A stretch of 64,000 nt of DNA from Flaccisagitta enflata (GCA_965153355.1 OZ231127.1:16244001-16308000); one strand, 5' to 3'. Shown: positions 1-10,947, counted from the stretch's first letter. Notes: generated by a model not told the origin, from the letters alone. Numbers and translations are program-made.

Positions 1-528
1 AAGTAATTAAAATAATTGAATTCAGAAAAAAGTTCCAAAAAGATTTTGAAAATACATTTTATGATATATCAGTCAAAGGATCTTTTTAGAAACATTAGAT
101 ACTTTCAACATTAAAGAAACTATAAAACTTACTTGACAAATTGAGAAATTTAAAAATTTGGCAAAATTTGACAGATGGACTGTTAATCTTTAAATTGTCT
201 TTGTTTCTAAACGGTTTGAGCTACAGATGCCAGATTGGTCTCGAATGAAAGAAAATTTGAAATAGTTTTTAAGTCTTTTCTAAACTAAGCACTGATTTGA
301 TTAGACATAAGCTCTAATTGATCGCAGAGCAAAAATTCCACTAGCATTGTAAATTTCTAATGCCGGGCTTAGAATTTAATTGAAATTCTTCCAGACAAAT
401 ATGCTTTTAATTATAGTTCCTTTACTGCTCTCGGATATTTGCGCACCCTCGCTGCCACTCACTTTCTGTCATGTGGTCTCCCTTCATCCCTCCTCTTCCA
501 CCTTCCCTGAAATGTCAGAATTTAAAAA
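1..528. other. AT-rich unique DNA, no gene seen
   Basis: No convincing coding region. The minus strand carries a copy of the short motif M (around 203-262; core CGTTTAGAAATGAGAGC in its other copies), which also sits in several palindromic elements further along. The rest is A/T-rich and unrecognised. Confidence 0.5.
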
Positions 529-605
529 GGAGCTATTAACCAGGCTCGAACTCGCGACTGCAAAGTCTGAGGTTCAGCAACTTAACCAATAGGCCATGAA
601 GCCAT
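529..605 (-). other. tRNA-like fragment, possible SINE head
   Basis: Read on the minus strand, TGGCCTATTGGTTAAG resembles an A box and GAGTTCGAGCC resembles a B box, at tRNA-like spacing. The acceptor ends do not pair and the T stem is imperfect, so a working tRNA is unlikely. A tRNA-derived SINE head or tRNA pseudogene is the better guess. No SINE body was recognised. Confidence 0.35.
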
Positions 606-817
606 TCTGCTTGAGAATGAAAATAAAGTTAAGCGATCATTAATGAATCGAGCAAATGCTCCCACGCACAAATCGAATCGTGAATTGAAATCATCGTGAC
701 TTATCTTTTCTGATTTTTGAAATGCCATAACTCAGAGACGACCGTAACGGTATTGGCTTGATTTTTGTGCGGTAATGCCAACACTCCGCGTTCAACTACT
801 GTATTAAGTTTCAGGAA

Positions 818-1393
818 TTTTTAGTCGCATGTTACGCGACTCTACACCCCGCTTGTCCGTCAGTCGGTCGGTCGCCGGTCGGTCGGCTATTTCACGGTCA
901 GCACTTACTTTTTTATTCATTTATTCTACCATTATTTTAAGTCAAATAGGTCATTTTTAAAGTCAAATTAGATCATTTTTAAGTCATTTTGTGTTGTTTA
1001 AGTCAATTTAAGTCATTTGAGTTATTTTAATAGTTTTCATCATTTTAGTGATTTTAGGTCTGTTTGAGTCACTTTAGGTCAGCTGAATAAAATTTCAGTA
1101 AATCTAGGTCAATTTAAGTCATTTTAAGTCATTTTTTGTCAATTTAAGTCATTTAAAGTCATTTTATATCAATTAAAATCAATTTAAGTTATTTTAGTCA
1201 CTAAATCATTTTAGTCATTTTAGGTCAATTCAAGTCAAATTAGGGCATTTTAAGTTATTGTAGGTCGTTTTAAATTATTTCAAGTCATGTTATATAAATT
1301 AAATTCAATAAAAGTCATTTTAGTTATGTAGTTATGTAATAAAGTAATTACATATTTAAGTCTCGCACGCGACTTATAGGTGTTGGCCTTGTT
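818..1393 (-). mobile_element. Family A element A1 with a 10-bp minisatellite core
   Basis: On the + strand it opens with a 3'-end hairpin in reverse (823-841, AGTCGCATGTTACGCGACT), followed by CTCTACACCCCGCTTGTCC and a GTCGGTCGG tract. It closes with CACGCGACTTATAGGTGTT and GGCCTTGTT. Between them (about 941-1335) is a degenerate repeat of roughly 10 bp, AGTCATTTTA. In family orientation the element starts AACAAGGCC, carries AAGTCGCGTGC near that end, and ends in the hairpin plus CTAAAAA. It shares both ends with A2, but the core is unrelated. No protein is encoded. I infer a non-autonomous, possibly rolling-circle, element. Confidence 0.6.
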
Positions 1394-1600
1394 GAGAAGT
1401 AAACCCACGCCAACCAGCCTACAGTACGATGGGAGCAATAAGAGCAGTAGAAAGAGGGCCCTCTATATTCTCTCTGTTTAAAGGAAGAACCTAGAGCTTT
1501 GGTTTTTCTGAAAACTGATGGTCCAAGGTATTGAGTGAACACAAAATTCTAAACCAAGTGATTCATAAGAAAACCGCCAATTGATGTTCTTATATTGCAT
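1394..1600. other. Unique DNA, no gene seen
   Basis: Short unrecognised stretch between element A1 and a tRNA-like fragment. An open frame on the minus strand runs into A1 and has no recognisable content. Confidence 0.4.
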
Positions 1601-1695
1601 GTGGCGCAATAGCTCTGTTGATAAGGTGATGAACTTGAGAAAGTTAATATCTCTCCCTTCAGTGTCGCAGGTTCAATTCCCGAGTGGTGCTGCAC
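1601..1695 (+). other. tRNA-like fragment with a long variable region
   Basis: GTGGCGCAATAGCTCTGTTG followed by ATAAGG resembles an A-box/D-arm region. GGTTCAATTCC about 60 bases later resembles a B box. The spacing would fit a tRNA with a long variable arm, but acceptor and T stems pair poorly. A T-run follows directly (a possible Pol III stop). More likely a tRNA-derived repeat than a working tRNA. Confidence 0.35.
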
Positions 1696-2085
1696 TTTTT
1701 TTCTTTTTGGTCAACAGTTAGAGCTAGAGGAATAAAACTATATTCACTCAAAGCTCTTGCTCATCAGCTTTTAGAAAAAACATAATTGAAGCTACTTCAT
1801 TAAAATAGTGAAGCAGGAAATGACCCTCCATCTGAGGTTCTCATTGCTCCTATGGTACTGTACCTGCCTGAAAATTTCAAGCAAATACAGCTTATAAAAT
1901 GTTCGATGAAAATTTCAGAAACTTTGCATGAATGATCATCCAACCCCTTGATGTAGCCTGAGTGAGTTGAACAGCAATCACGTAATTACTTTTACTGCAA
2001 TCGCATAGAACATTTTTCTTACATATCACGAATTAAAACGTTTTAAATTGCGAACAAACAACTCTGTTTGTCTGTTATCTGTCTG

Positions 2086-2205
2086 CCAGTCTGTTCATGA
2101 ACGGAGCAAGCGGAGCGATTGTAGCAAAGCGGAGCGCTGTGTCGCGATGCAAACGACCAAGTGGTGTGTTAAAAACGCGATTGTCTCGAGTAGAAATAGA
2201 CCCGG
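2086..2205. mobile_element. Family F fragment (GAGCGGAGCG-rich)
   Basis: Contains ACGGAGCAAGCGGAGCG and, toward the end, AACGCGATTGTCTCGAGTAG. The better-defined copies at 25488-25737 and 47221-47467 show the same composition and end type. It is a degenerate fragment with uncertain limits. Confidence 0.35.
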
Positions 2206-2237
2206 AGCTTGGGTTTGGGAAGGGAATGGATTGCGTT

Positions 2238-2292
2238 GATATGCCCCTGCCCACCTGTCTGCCTCAATATTGTGGACCCACGTCACTTGTTA
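2238..2292 (-). mobile_element. Family A 5'-end fragment
   Basis: Reads GCCCCTGCCCACCTGTC then ACCCACGTCACTTGTTAT on the + strand. This matches the 5' block (AAGTGACGCGGG ... GGTGGGCAGGGGC on the minus strand) of the complete copy at 62344-62586. No 3' hairpin is attached. Confidence 0.45.
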
Positions 2293-2369
2293 TATAACGG
2301 CTACATGTAACGCATTTCTGCCATACGTGATGCGTTTTGGCCAAATGTGACATAACACAGCCGCACTAA

Positions 2370-2560
2370 GGGCGTGTTTCTAGTGATGACAATTATCGCG
2401 TTAAATCCTCTTATGCGCGATTACAGCGTGAACACATTTTCATGAATTTCAATCGTCCAAAGGAGTGAATGAAGTGTGTCAGAGAGCCCGTGAATGGAAC
2501 GAGTGAGCGTGGCAAAATGGAGCGCTGCGGAGCGAGTGAGCGGAGTGAGTAAAAAATTTG
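2370..2560 (+). mobile_element. Family F element copy
   Basis: Begins GGGCGTGTTTCTAGTGA, the terminal repeat of family F. It continues with a segment ending in GTGAACACATTTTCATGA, then GAGCCCGTGAATGGAACGAG and a GAGCGAGTGAGCGGAGTGAG tract. The far terminal repeat is not clear. Other copies: 25488-25737, 42953-43175 and 47221-47467. Confidence 0.5.
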
Positions 2561-2831
2561 TTGGCCCCTTGCTATCCATTGGAGCGAGATTCAACTGTAT
2601 TTGAAGATGCATCTACAGCTGTCAGGCATTGTGATGCATCCCTGTCTCAGCGTCCTAACCCCGGTTGGGTGCTCCACATATCAAAAGTAAGGAATTTCAT
2701 TATATCTCTTTTAATCATAAATATAATGATCAATTTGATTTTATCATATTAAAACTTATATCTTTTATATTTTTTGTTTTTTATAAAAACCTGATTTGTA
2801 TTATGCAGTGTAATCAATCAACATACTGATA

Positions 2832-3407
2832 CAGGGTGTATCATGCCAAATTAGATATAAGAAAACGATGGCATTCTACTTCTAAAAGTGCAAAAAAGAT
2901 TCAAAGAGCATGCAAGCTCCGGTTTTTTGAGTAAAAATTTCATGAGTCTTGGTCAAATATTCTAGCCACAACATTAATTTGAAGTGAACTGAGCATTTAG
3001 AGGAGAAGCTTTTGGGATATGATTGTGATGCTGAAAGCTTTTCTTTGAATCGCTCTCATTTCTAAACGGCTTGAGCCACATTTGCCAGATTGGTCTCAAG
3101 TTAAAGAAAATTTGATAAGCTTTAATTTGGGACCAATCTGGTATCTGTAACTTAAGTCGTTTAGAGATGAGAGCAATTCAAAAAAAAACTTTCAGAATCA
3201 AAATCATGTTCAAAGTGCTTCTCCTCTAAATGCTCAATTTATTTCAAACTGATATTGTGGCTACAATATTTGACCCAGACCCATGAAATTTTTACACAAA
3301 AAACCGGAGCTCATGTGCTCTTTGAATCTTTTTTCAAAATTTTTCTTGCACTTTTAGAAGCAGAATGCCATCGTTTTCTTATATCTAATTTGGCATGATA
3401 CACCCTG
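2832..3407. mobile_element. Palindromic TA-flanked element E1 (mariner-like foldback MITE)
   Basis: Two arms of about 285 bp are imperfect reverse complements meeting near 3120. The ends are CAGGGTGTATCATGCCAAAT and its complement, each flanked by TA (2830-2831 and 3408-3409), as expected of a Tc1/mariner-type target duplication. Both arms carry motif M (3052-3068 minus, 3158-3174 plus). There is no coding capacity. The fold is seen directly; the superfamily is inferred from the TA flanks and the CAGGGT ends. Confidence 0.7.
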
Positions 3408-3605
3408 TATTTTTAAAAATAATTAATACCAATTTACTTTTATAATTAGTTTTTCTACATTTCACGTAAACTCTTCTACAGAAAGTGTTTTAACATTAAA
3501 GTTATTTTTTTTATTACCTTGATTTTTTTAAACCAACACACTTTAAATCTAAATCAATACAAAAGATATTCCCAACTTATGCCTTGTGAAGCACCCAAAA
3601 ACCCC
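3408..3605. other. AT-rich spacer
   Basis: Unrecognised AT-rich DNA between palindrome E1 and the next tandem array. No gene or signal supported. Confidence 0.4.
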
Positions 3606-3785
3606 GGCTTATCTTGGCCTCATCAACCTAATACAGGCCTCACCAACCTATTCCTAGCCTCAGCGACCTGTTCCAACCTCGCCAACCTAATCTTGGCATC
3701 ACCGACCTAATCCTGACCTCACTGACCTAAACCTGGCCTCACCAACCTTTCCCAGCCTCACCCGCCTAGTACTGGCCTCAGTTCG
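3606..3785. repeat. 20-bp minisatellite (CCTCACCAACCTAATCCTGG)
   Basis: About eight degenerate head-to-tail units of roughly 20 bp with the core CCTCACCAACCTAAT. It causes a short spurious open frame. The CCTC spacing resembles the cores of family C elements, but no family C ends were found here. Confidence 0.65.
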
Positions 3786-3941
3786 GAGCAGTGATGAAGG
3801 ATTGACTAATGTGAAATTCAAAAAAAACAAGTTTCCTTATTTTAACATCAATGTATGAAACACAAATGTAACAATTATTTAAAAGGAACGAAATTGACTA
3901 AAAACAGGCAAATATCAAATTTCTAGTCTAGTCGTTGCTCA

Positions 3942-4485
3942 TTGCATTATGGCTGTGTTCTTCTCCATTGTTGTTCTTATTCTCTATTGTCATTGTTCTT
4001 CTTCTTCATCCCAGTTCTTTTTCTGAAATGTTCCTCCCCATCGTCATCGTTTTTCCTCTCCTTCATCTTCATTATTCTTTTGCTTGATTGTCATTGTTTT
4101 TCCCCTTCATTGTTGTCATTCTTTTCTTTAATTGTCATGGTCTTTCTCCTTGATTGTCATGTTTTCCCCATCATCATCCTTTGTCGTTTTTCTTCTCCTT
4201 CATTGTCCTTTTTCCTCTTCTTCATCCTTGTCGTTCATCTCCTTCATTGTTGTTGTTTGTCTCCGTCATTGTTGTTGTTCATCTCCTTCATTGCTGTCGT
4301 TCTTCTCCTTCATTGTTGTTGTTCTTCTCCTTTATTGTTGTCATTCCCCTCTTTCATCGCTGTCGTTTTTCTCCTTCATCGCCGTCGTTCTCCTCCTTCA
4401 TCGCTGTCGTTGTTCTCCTTCATCGTCAACGTTGTTCTCCTTCATCGCCATCGTTCTCTCCCTCATCCTTGTCGTTTTTATCTAA
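3942..4485. repeat. Degenerate ~21-bp pyrimidine-rich repeat (CTCCTTCATTGTTGTTGTTC)
   Basis: Imperfect units mixing CTCCTTCAT with GTTGTTGTT or GCTGTCGTT. The period is near a multiple of three, so all three + frames stay open for more than 100 codons and translate to Leu/Ser/Phe-rich strings. These translations are artefacts. Confidence 0.65.
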
Positions 4486-5416
4486 AATAACCATCAAATT
4501 ACACCTTTTTTAAGTTGATATCCATTTTGTTTATTTTGAATATTGTTCGCTGAACTCTTGGAATTGGTCAGTATTTATCTCACCTGGTTCATGTGGTGTC
4601 CGTTGGTAGTTGATACATTTCTCCTCGACTTACAAGCGTTCTTCCCTTGCAACTCGTGATAGGAATGAAATTATGAATAAAAAAAGAAAAAAATAGAAAT
4701 TCCGATCCGATCCTTTGCAGTAAAATGATATTGCGGATAAATGATTCATTTAAACCGACTTTCTCCAAGCCGGCAAAAATTTTGTGTGATGAATAGAGCG
4801 AAAACGGAATGAAACAGTTTTGTTATCACACCTTGATAGCTTGAAAAAAGGTCAAAAATGGACAAATAAACAAAGTGAACAATGTTCCTGAAAGAAAACG
4901 ATGAGGCCTATCGATTGATGTAAGTTTCAAGGGACAATGATGAGAGGAAGATATTTCTTTTTCAATATTTATCACTTCTTACAACTCTTGCGGCGATATG
5001 CGAATATGACATTTTTTGTAATTGGACTTGTTAGATGCAGTTTTGTTTTTGCTTTTGATTGAGCCCTTCCCCAAACCTGTGTTTTGCCTCCCCTGGCCTC
5101 CCGAGAGCTTTAAAGAAGACCATATCCGTGCAATTTTCTGCGGTTTTCTACGATCATGTTTTGTTTACTGCAAACACCGCGCATGAATAACAGAATTGAT
5201 TCCACACGCATGATAAACACAACATAATCATGGAAGGTCCACAAATTTTGTCTTTTATACATATGCTTATTAATAAATGTATACTAATTTATCCTAATAT
5301 ACTATACTTTACTATACTTTAATATACTAATATATACTTTCATATACTAAACATCACATGTGATTTATGTATTAATTGATATACAAGTAAAACAGTATAT
5401 GAAATAGATAGCTTTT

Positions 5417-5417
<1 letters not shown>
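4486..5417. other. Unique DNA, no gene seen
   Basis: No open frame with recognisable content, no repeat-family ends and no tandem repeat apart from a TA-rich patch at 5280-5345. I see nothing functional here. Confidence 0.45.
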
Positions 5418-5464
<47 letters not shown>

Positions 5465-5477
5465 TGTGTGTGTATGT

Positions 5478-5517
<40 letters not shown>
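5418..5517. repeat. (GT)n then (TC)n microsatellite
   Basis: About 60 bp of GT followed by about 38 bp of TC, 30 bp before element A2. Confidence 0.9.
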
Positions 5518-5519
<2 letters not shown>

Positions 5520-5679
5520 TACAATATCATTTATTAGCTGTGAAGTATTTTTAGTCGCGTGCACGCGACTCTATACTCCGCTTTGTCGGTCCGTCCCTCC
5601 TTCCGTCCGTCCGTCCGTCCGTCCCCTTTTTACTTTTTTTACTTTTTTATATATATAGTTATATATATAGTTAGTTACA

Positions 5680-7136
5680 TATATAGTTAGGGACCCCCTA
5701 GTTAGGAACCCCCTAGTTAGGGACCCCCTTTAGAGACCCCTCTACTTAGGGACCCCCTTTAGGGACCCCTCTAGTTAGGGACCCCCTTTAGGGACCTCTC
5801 TAGTTAGGGACCCCCTTTAGGGACCCCTCTAGTTAGGGACCCCCTTTAGGGACCCCTCTAGTTAGGGACCCCTTTTAGGGACCCCTCTAGTTAGGGACCC
5901 CCTTTAGGGACCCCTCTAGTTAGGGAACCCCTTTAGGGACCCCTCTAGTTAGGGAACCCTTTAGGGACCCTCTAGTTAAAGACCCTTTAGGGACCCTCTA
6001 GTTAGGACCCTTAGGGACCCTCTAGTTAGGACTCTTTAGACCTTTCTAGTTAGGGGACCCTTTAGACCCTCTAGTTAGGGACCCCTTAGGGGACCCCTCT
6101 AGTTAGGACCCCTTAGGGACCTTTCTGTTAGGGACCCTTAAGGACCTCCCTCTAGTTAGGGACCCCTTTAGGGACCCCTCAGTTAGGACCCCCTTAGGGA
6201 CCCTCTGGTTAGGGATCCCCTTTAGGGACCCTCTAGTTAGGACCCTTAGGGACCCCTCTAGTTAGGGACCCCTTTAGAGACCCCCTCTAGTTAGGACCCC
6301 CTTTAGGGACCCCTCTAGTTAGGGACCCCTTTAGGGACCCCTCTAGTTAGGGACCCCTTTAGGGACCTCTAGTTAGGGACCCCTTAAGGGACCCTCTAGT
6401 TAGTGACCCCTTTAGGGACCCCTCTAGTTAGGGACCCCCTTTAGGGACCCCTCTAGTTAGGGACCCCCTTAGGGACCCCCTAGTTAGGACCCCTTTAGGG
6501 ACCCCTCTAGTTAGGGACCCACTTTAGGGACCCCTCTAGTTAGGGACCTTGTTTGGACCCTCTAGTTAGGACCCTTAGGGGACCCCTAGTTAGGGACCCC
6601 TTTAGGGACCCCTCTAGTTAGGGACCCCTTTAGGGACCTCTAGCAGGACCCTTTAGAGACCCCTCTGGTAAGGACCCCTTTAGGGACCCCTCTAGTTAGG
6701 GACCCCCTAGGGACCCCTCTAGTTAGGGACCCCTTTAGGGACCCCTCTAGTTAGGGACCCCCTTTAGGGACCCCTCTAGTTAGGGACCCCCTTTAGGGAC
6801 CCCTCTAGTTAGGGACCCCCTTTAGGGACCCCTCTAGTTAGGGACCCCCTTTAGGGACCCCTCTAGTTAGGAACCCTCTTTAGGGACCCCTCTAGTTAGG
6901 GACCCCCTTTAGGGACCCCTCTAGTTAGGGACCCCCTATAGGGACCCCTCTAGTTAGGAACCCCCTTTAGGGACCCCTCTAGTTAGGGACCCCTAGTTAC
7001 AAACCCCTAGTTAGGGACCTTCTAGTTAGGGACCCCCGAGTTAGGGACCCCTAGTTACAGACCCCTAATTAGGGACCCCCGAGTTAGGGACCCCCGAGTT
7101 AGGGACCCGCTAGTTAGGGACACCTAAGTTAGGGAC
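5680..7136. repeat. 29-bp minisatellite core of A2 (CTAGTTAGGGACCCC...)
   Basis: About 50 head-to-tail units alternating CTAGTTAGGGACCCC and CTTTAGGGACCCCT, with many single-base losses in 5940-6700 and more regular units in 6700-6960. TTAGGG occurs in most units but is not in uniform six-base tandem, so this is not a telomere. Confidence 0.85.
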
Positions 7137-7365
7137 CCGACATTGTGACCCGACATTGCGACCCGACATTGCAACTCAACCCTGCGACCTGACAATGCGA
7201 CCCGACCCTGCGACCTGACATTGCGACTTGACATTGCAACCTGACATTGCGACCCGACATTGGGACGTGACATTGCGACCCGACATTGTGTCCTGACATT
7301 GGGTTACAACATTGTGTCCCGACATTGCGTCCCGACATTGCGTCCCGACATTGCATCCTGACAGT
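7137..7365. repeat. 13-bp minisatellite (GACCCGACATTGC)
   Basis: About 17 units of GACATTGCGACCC with point variants (GACCTGACAATGC, GTCCCGACATTGC), directly after the 29-bp array and inside the same family A element. Confidence 0.8.
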
Positions 7366-7459
7366 CATTTGTGTAAATTCATTAATTTCTGTTGATTGAG
7401 TCAATTAAAAAAGATTGTATCAAGAGTCTTGCACGCGACTTATAGGTGTTGGCCTTGTT

Positions 7460-7675
7460 TATCTCTTATTTCCTCCCCCCACCCGCGATTCCCTCTCCTT
7501 GTGCGTACAGGCTCTGGATCGTTTTGCAAAATTATTTCAGATTTCATCAATCAATCAATCATTATAATTGAAATGAATTTCTTCACCAACAAAAAAAACC
7601 AAATAAATAAAATGAAATATGAACAATGGATGAAAATGAAACAATTCTTATGTCCTCTTAGGGGAAAACAGCTTT
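7460..7675. other. Unique DNA, no gene seen
   Basis: Short stretch after A2 with ATCAATCAATCA and no recognisable gene. A minus-strand open frame ends in the minisatellite and a plus-strand frame has no recognisable content. Confidence 0.4.
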
Positions 7676-7760
7676 TTTGTAGTCACGGACTGGCTACTCT
7701 ATAGTAGGCTTTGTCCGTATGTTGGTCCGCCGGTTTGTCTGTAACATGATAACTCGCATT
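7676..7760 (-). mobile_element. Family A 3'-end fragment (GTAGTCACGGACTGG type)
   Basis: Reads GTAGTCACGGACTGGCTACT, then CTATAGTAGGCTTTGTCCG on the + strand. It is the same end type as 53868-53950 and its duplicate at 57236-57318. No separate 5' end of its own was found; the nearest lies beyond the next copy (8107-8152). Confidence 0.5.
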
Positions 7761-7914
7761 CAAGATGCCGCGCATGTGCATCTCCTTAAAAATATTCTTC
7801 CATGTGTTTGTCTGTCAAAGCTTAGATGATGGATTTGTGGACCGACCTCTCAATGATGCACTTGTTGACACCAGGTTTGCTGCGGCGGGTCGTCAAGTGA
7901 TAATCTTACCTAGT

Positions 7915-8152
7915 ATTAAGTTGCAGACACATAACTCTATAAGAGGCTTTGTCTGTCTGTCCATTGGTCTGTCGGTCTGACATGCTCGAGTTAAAAACGC
8001 AAAATGAAACGTAAATGTATTTATGATACTGCAGTTGTCATTGTGTGTTTGTGAGTGGGTGTAGGGGTTGTTGGGGGTGGGGTTGGGGTGAGGCTGGGGG
8101 TTGGATGCCCCTGCCTACCCGTCCGCAATGATAATGTGACCCCGCATCACTT
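7915..8152 (-). mobile_element. Family A element A4
   Basis: On the + strand a degenerate hairpin AGTTGCAGACACATAACT (7919-7936) is followed by CTATAAGAGGCTTTGTC and a GTCTGTCTGTCC tract. Then come a TGAGTGGGTGTAGGGGTTG-like G-rich core and the 5' block in reverse, GCCCCTGCCTACCCGTCC, GCAATGATAATG and CCCCGCATCACTT. The 5' subterminal ATTGCGGAC resembles the hairpin arm GTTGCAGAC. Confidence 0.55.
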
Positions 8153-9780
8153 ATTTTATGATACTTGAGTAGATGATTTAAGATTTCATTGATTTATGCA
8201 GAGCTCTTCAATGATGGATTGCTGGATAGGCCCTTCAATGATTCACTTGACGACCTGTTGCAGCACACATTATGTCAACATGTAAGAATTCTACCTATTT
8301 CTGGTATAAATTGAAGCTATTGGAGTAAATATTGGGATTTTCTATTGGACAAAACAACTTCAATGGTGGATTTGTGATTAGGGCTTCGAGGATGCACTTG
8401 ACGACCTGCTGCAGCATACCTGAAGTCCACAATTGAGATTTCAACCTAGCTTTGTTATAGATTGGGATTGCTGGAGCTCAGAGATAGAGATTCTATTCAT
8501 TGTAAACGTGTTACAGCTTCAAACAGATGGGAACCATTCGTTTGGGGTTTGCTCCCAATTTTCATTTTCAAGTGATTCTTTCCAGTGCGTATCCTCTCAT
8601 GCAAAGTTGATATAATCGGCTTTTGTTTTTTTTCATGAGTTTATACAATGCATGCAATAGGTTCCTGACAATTTTCAAGGATTTTTGACCATTTTAATCC
8701 ACATTACAAGGGACTAACTACGCAAAACGCAGCTGCCAAAAATCTCGCTAATTTTCCCATCAAAAAATTCATAAAATTAACTGGGTCAATTCCATTTTTT
8801 TGGGGTCAAAAATGTCTGAAATCTCCCAAGACCACACCCCAAAGACACTTTCGAGTGAATAAGGTCCATAAATGGTTACTGACATACATTTGAAAAAATT
8901 AAACCTTATACCTAATTTGATGTCTTGAATACATTTTATACACAATCAGCTGGAACTCTTGTTAGAATTCCAAAAAAGGTCTCATTTCTTTAAAATTTTC
9001 TATGATACAAGTTTCAAAATAGGTTTCTTTTTTATTATTCTATAAAACTGCATCAAATTTTCTTTCATTTGAGACCAACCTGGTTTCTGTAGGTCAAATC
9101 GTTTAGAAATGAGAGCATTCTAAAGAAAAACAGTTTATCTCAAAACATGAAAAATAGTCCTTTTTTAGTCAAATATGCCTTACAACTAATAGTAAGATAA
9201 TTGGATCAAATTTTCATTGAAAAGTCTTAGAAGTTTTACATTATAAAATGTATTTCCTATATCTTTTAGTATCTTTTTCAGAAATAGATTAGCTCTACAA
9301 TTTTTGGAGTTATGACACAGTGCAAGATCGCGTGAAATTTGGCATTCAGCAAGGTCAAAAAATTTAGTTATTATAAAACAATTTTTTCTTCAATTGTTGT
9401 TTAATATATTACTTTGTGATAACAAAACAAAAAAAATCAATGCAAAATCTGTTTTAGTTAGCTAAATATCAATTATTACATAATTAAATATAATTTATTC
9501 TGTTTCTTAACTTTTTATTGTATTTTTCAAGTTTTCTGCATCAGAAAATGTTTTAAAATGCTCTTGATATGTTTTAGATAAGTAAAAAACATATAGTAAA
9601 CATTTTTTATATAATTTTTTACTGTCATTTACAATTTTATGCAAAATAAGTATGGAAAACAAACATTTTTTGTTTATTTTGCATCTTGTCATAGAATGGT
9701 TTCTTTTCTATGAGATATTGTCTCGTAATTTAACATTCAGCAATCGTCCATACATTTAGGTAATCATGATTGTTATCACA
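8153..9780. other. AT-rich unique DNA with one motif M copy
   Basis: No convincing gene. Motif M occurs on the + strand (CGTTTAGAAATGAGAGC at 9100-9116, preceded by GAGACCAACCTGG), so part of this stretch may be a decayed palindromic element. No second arm was found. Confidence 0.4.
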
Positions 9781-9872
9781 AAGCTGTTCATTCATTCATT
9801 CATTCAATCATTCAGTCATTCATTCATTTATTCATTCAATCATTCAGTCATTCATTCATTCAATCATTCACA
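9781..9872. repeat. (ATTC)n microsatellite
   Basis: Imperfect ATTC tetranucleotide repeat with ATTCAATC and ATTCAGTC interruptions. Confidence 0.85.
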
Positions 9873-9899
9873 ATTGTTAACATGACGTAGTAGTCATTA

Positions 9900-10110
9900 C
9901 TGTTATTGTCGCTGTTGTTGTTGCTGCTGTTGTTGTTGTTGTTGTTGTTGTTACTGTTGTTGTCCTCATCTTTGTCATCATTGTCATTGTTGTTGTTGTT
10001 ACCATTAGTATTAATAATTGGAACTTAGCTCTTTGACCCCAGTCATAACCACTATACCACCTATTATTGTAGTATCAGTTGTTGTTGTTGTTGTTGTTGT
10101 TGTTGTTAAA
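9900..10110. repeat. (GTT)n patches
   Basis: Two GTT runs, 9905-9958 and 10078-10107, with less regular GTT/GTC triplets between them. Confidence 0.8.
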
Positions 10111-10239
10111 AGAAAAAGCCTCCAATCCTAACATTTCCGCCTCCTAAGCTGTGTTCCAAGTCACCAGCCCAAGATTCATGTTTTAACCCTTTGAATTCCA
10201 AGCTCCAGTCTAGCCTGGCCATATAAAAGTGCAAGAACG

Positions 10240-10300
10240 TGAATTTCTGCCCCTGCCCACCTGTCCGCAACTTGTTTTGGCCGTGAAACTGGCCTTGTTA
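10240..10300 (-). mobile_element. Family A 5'-end fragment
   Basis: GCCCCTGCCCACCTGTCC, GCAACTTG and GGCCTTGTT on the + strand correspond to the reverse of AACAAGGCC ... CAGTTGCGGAC ... GGGCAGGGGC. No hairpin end is attached. Confidence 0.45.
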
Positions 10301-10947
10301 TAATACTTACTAACCATGCCAAAGAAAAAAATTGCACACTCACCTTTAAACACACGCCCCATCGCTCTCTGTATTGTAAACTAAAAAAAATCAGTGACCG
10401 TTAGAAAGATATTCAAAAATTCTTTAAAACTAGACCAAGCAGAATGTTGTAGCTGTTTTTGTTTAGAAATGACAACTAAATGAAGTTAATAACTCCACTT
10501 CCCTCAAAACAAATCAATCAAGCATAAGAATTTTCCTCGTTTACCTATGTATCAATGTAAATACTAACCTAAATTCAAAAAAATTCATGAGGAAAAAAAA
10601 ATTTAGAAAGTTTTTTTTCAAAATGGCGCCAAGCAGAAATTTGTAACTTAATCCGTTTAGAACTTATGATTAAATGAAAGTAAATGGTACAGTTCAAAGG
10701 GATGTGTGAAATCGCTCTTTCTGGCAGTAAGCAGAATTGACATTTTTACTTCATATCATTGTAATTTCTTAAGTTTTTGAGCTACAACGCTCTGACACCA
10801 TTCAATTGATAGATTTTTTGAAGCTCTTTAAAATGCTCACTGATTTTTTATAGTTTCACCTCCTATGAACGAACCATGAGTCGTCAAAAAGTGCAATTTT
10901 TTTTTTTGGCATGGTTACATATTTCTGTCTCCCTGCCCCCTTGGAAT
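10301..10947. other. AT-rich unique DNA, no gene seen
   Basis: Unrecognised, with weak motif M-like traces (GTTTAGAAATGACAAC near 10463; CCGTTTAGAACTTATGA near 10652). No gene supported. Confidence 0.4.

Larger units (their letters stand above)
5548..7459 (-). mobile_element. Family A element A2 carrying two minisatellites
   Basis: The + strand opens with the hairpin AGTCGCGTGCACGCGACT (5553-5570), then CTCTATACTCCGCTTTGTC and a (GTCC)n tract. It ends with GCACGCGACT (7431-7440), TATAGGTGTT and GGCCTTGTT. The last ten-base motif is the exact complement of the first hairpin arm (5553-5562). Between the ends lie a 29-bp minisatellite and a 13-bp minisatellite. Both ends match A1, whose core is different. 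No coding capacity. Confidence 0.65.

Noticed and set aside
5680-7136. Interstitial telomere tract
   Set aside because: TTAGGG occurs once or twice per 29-bp unit, not in tandem six-base units.
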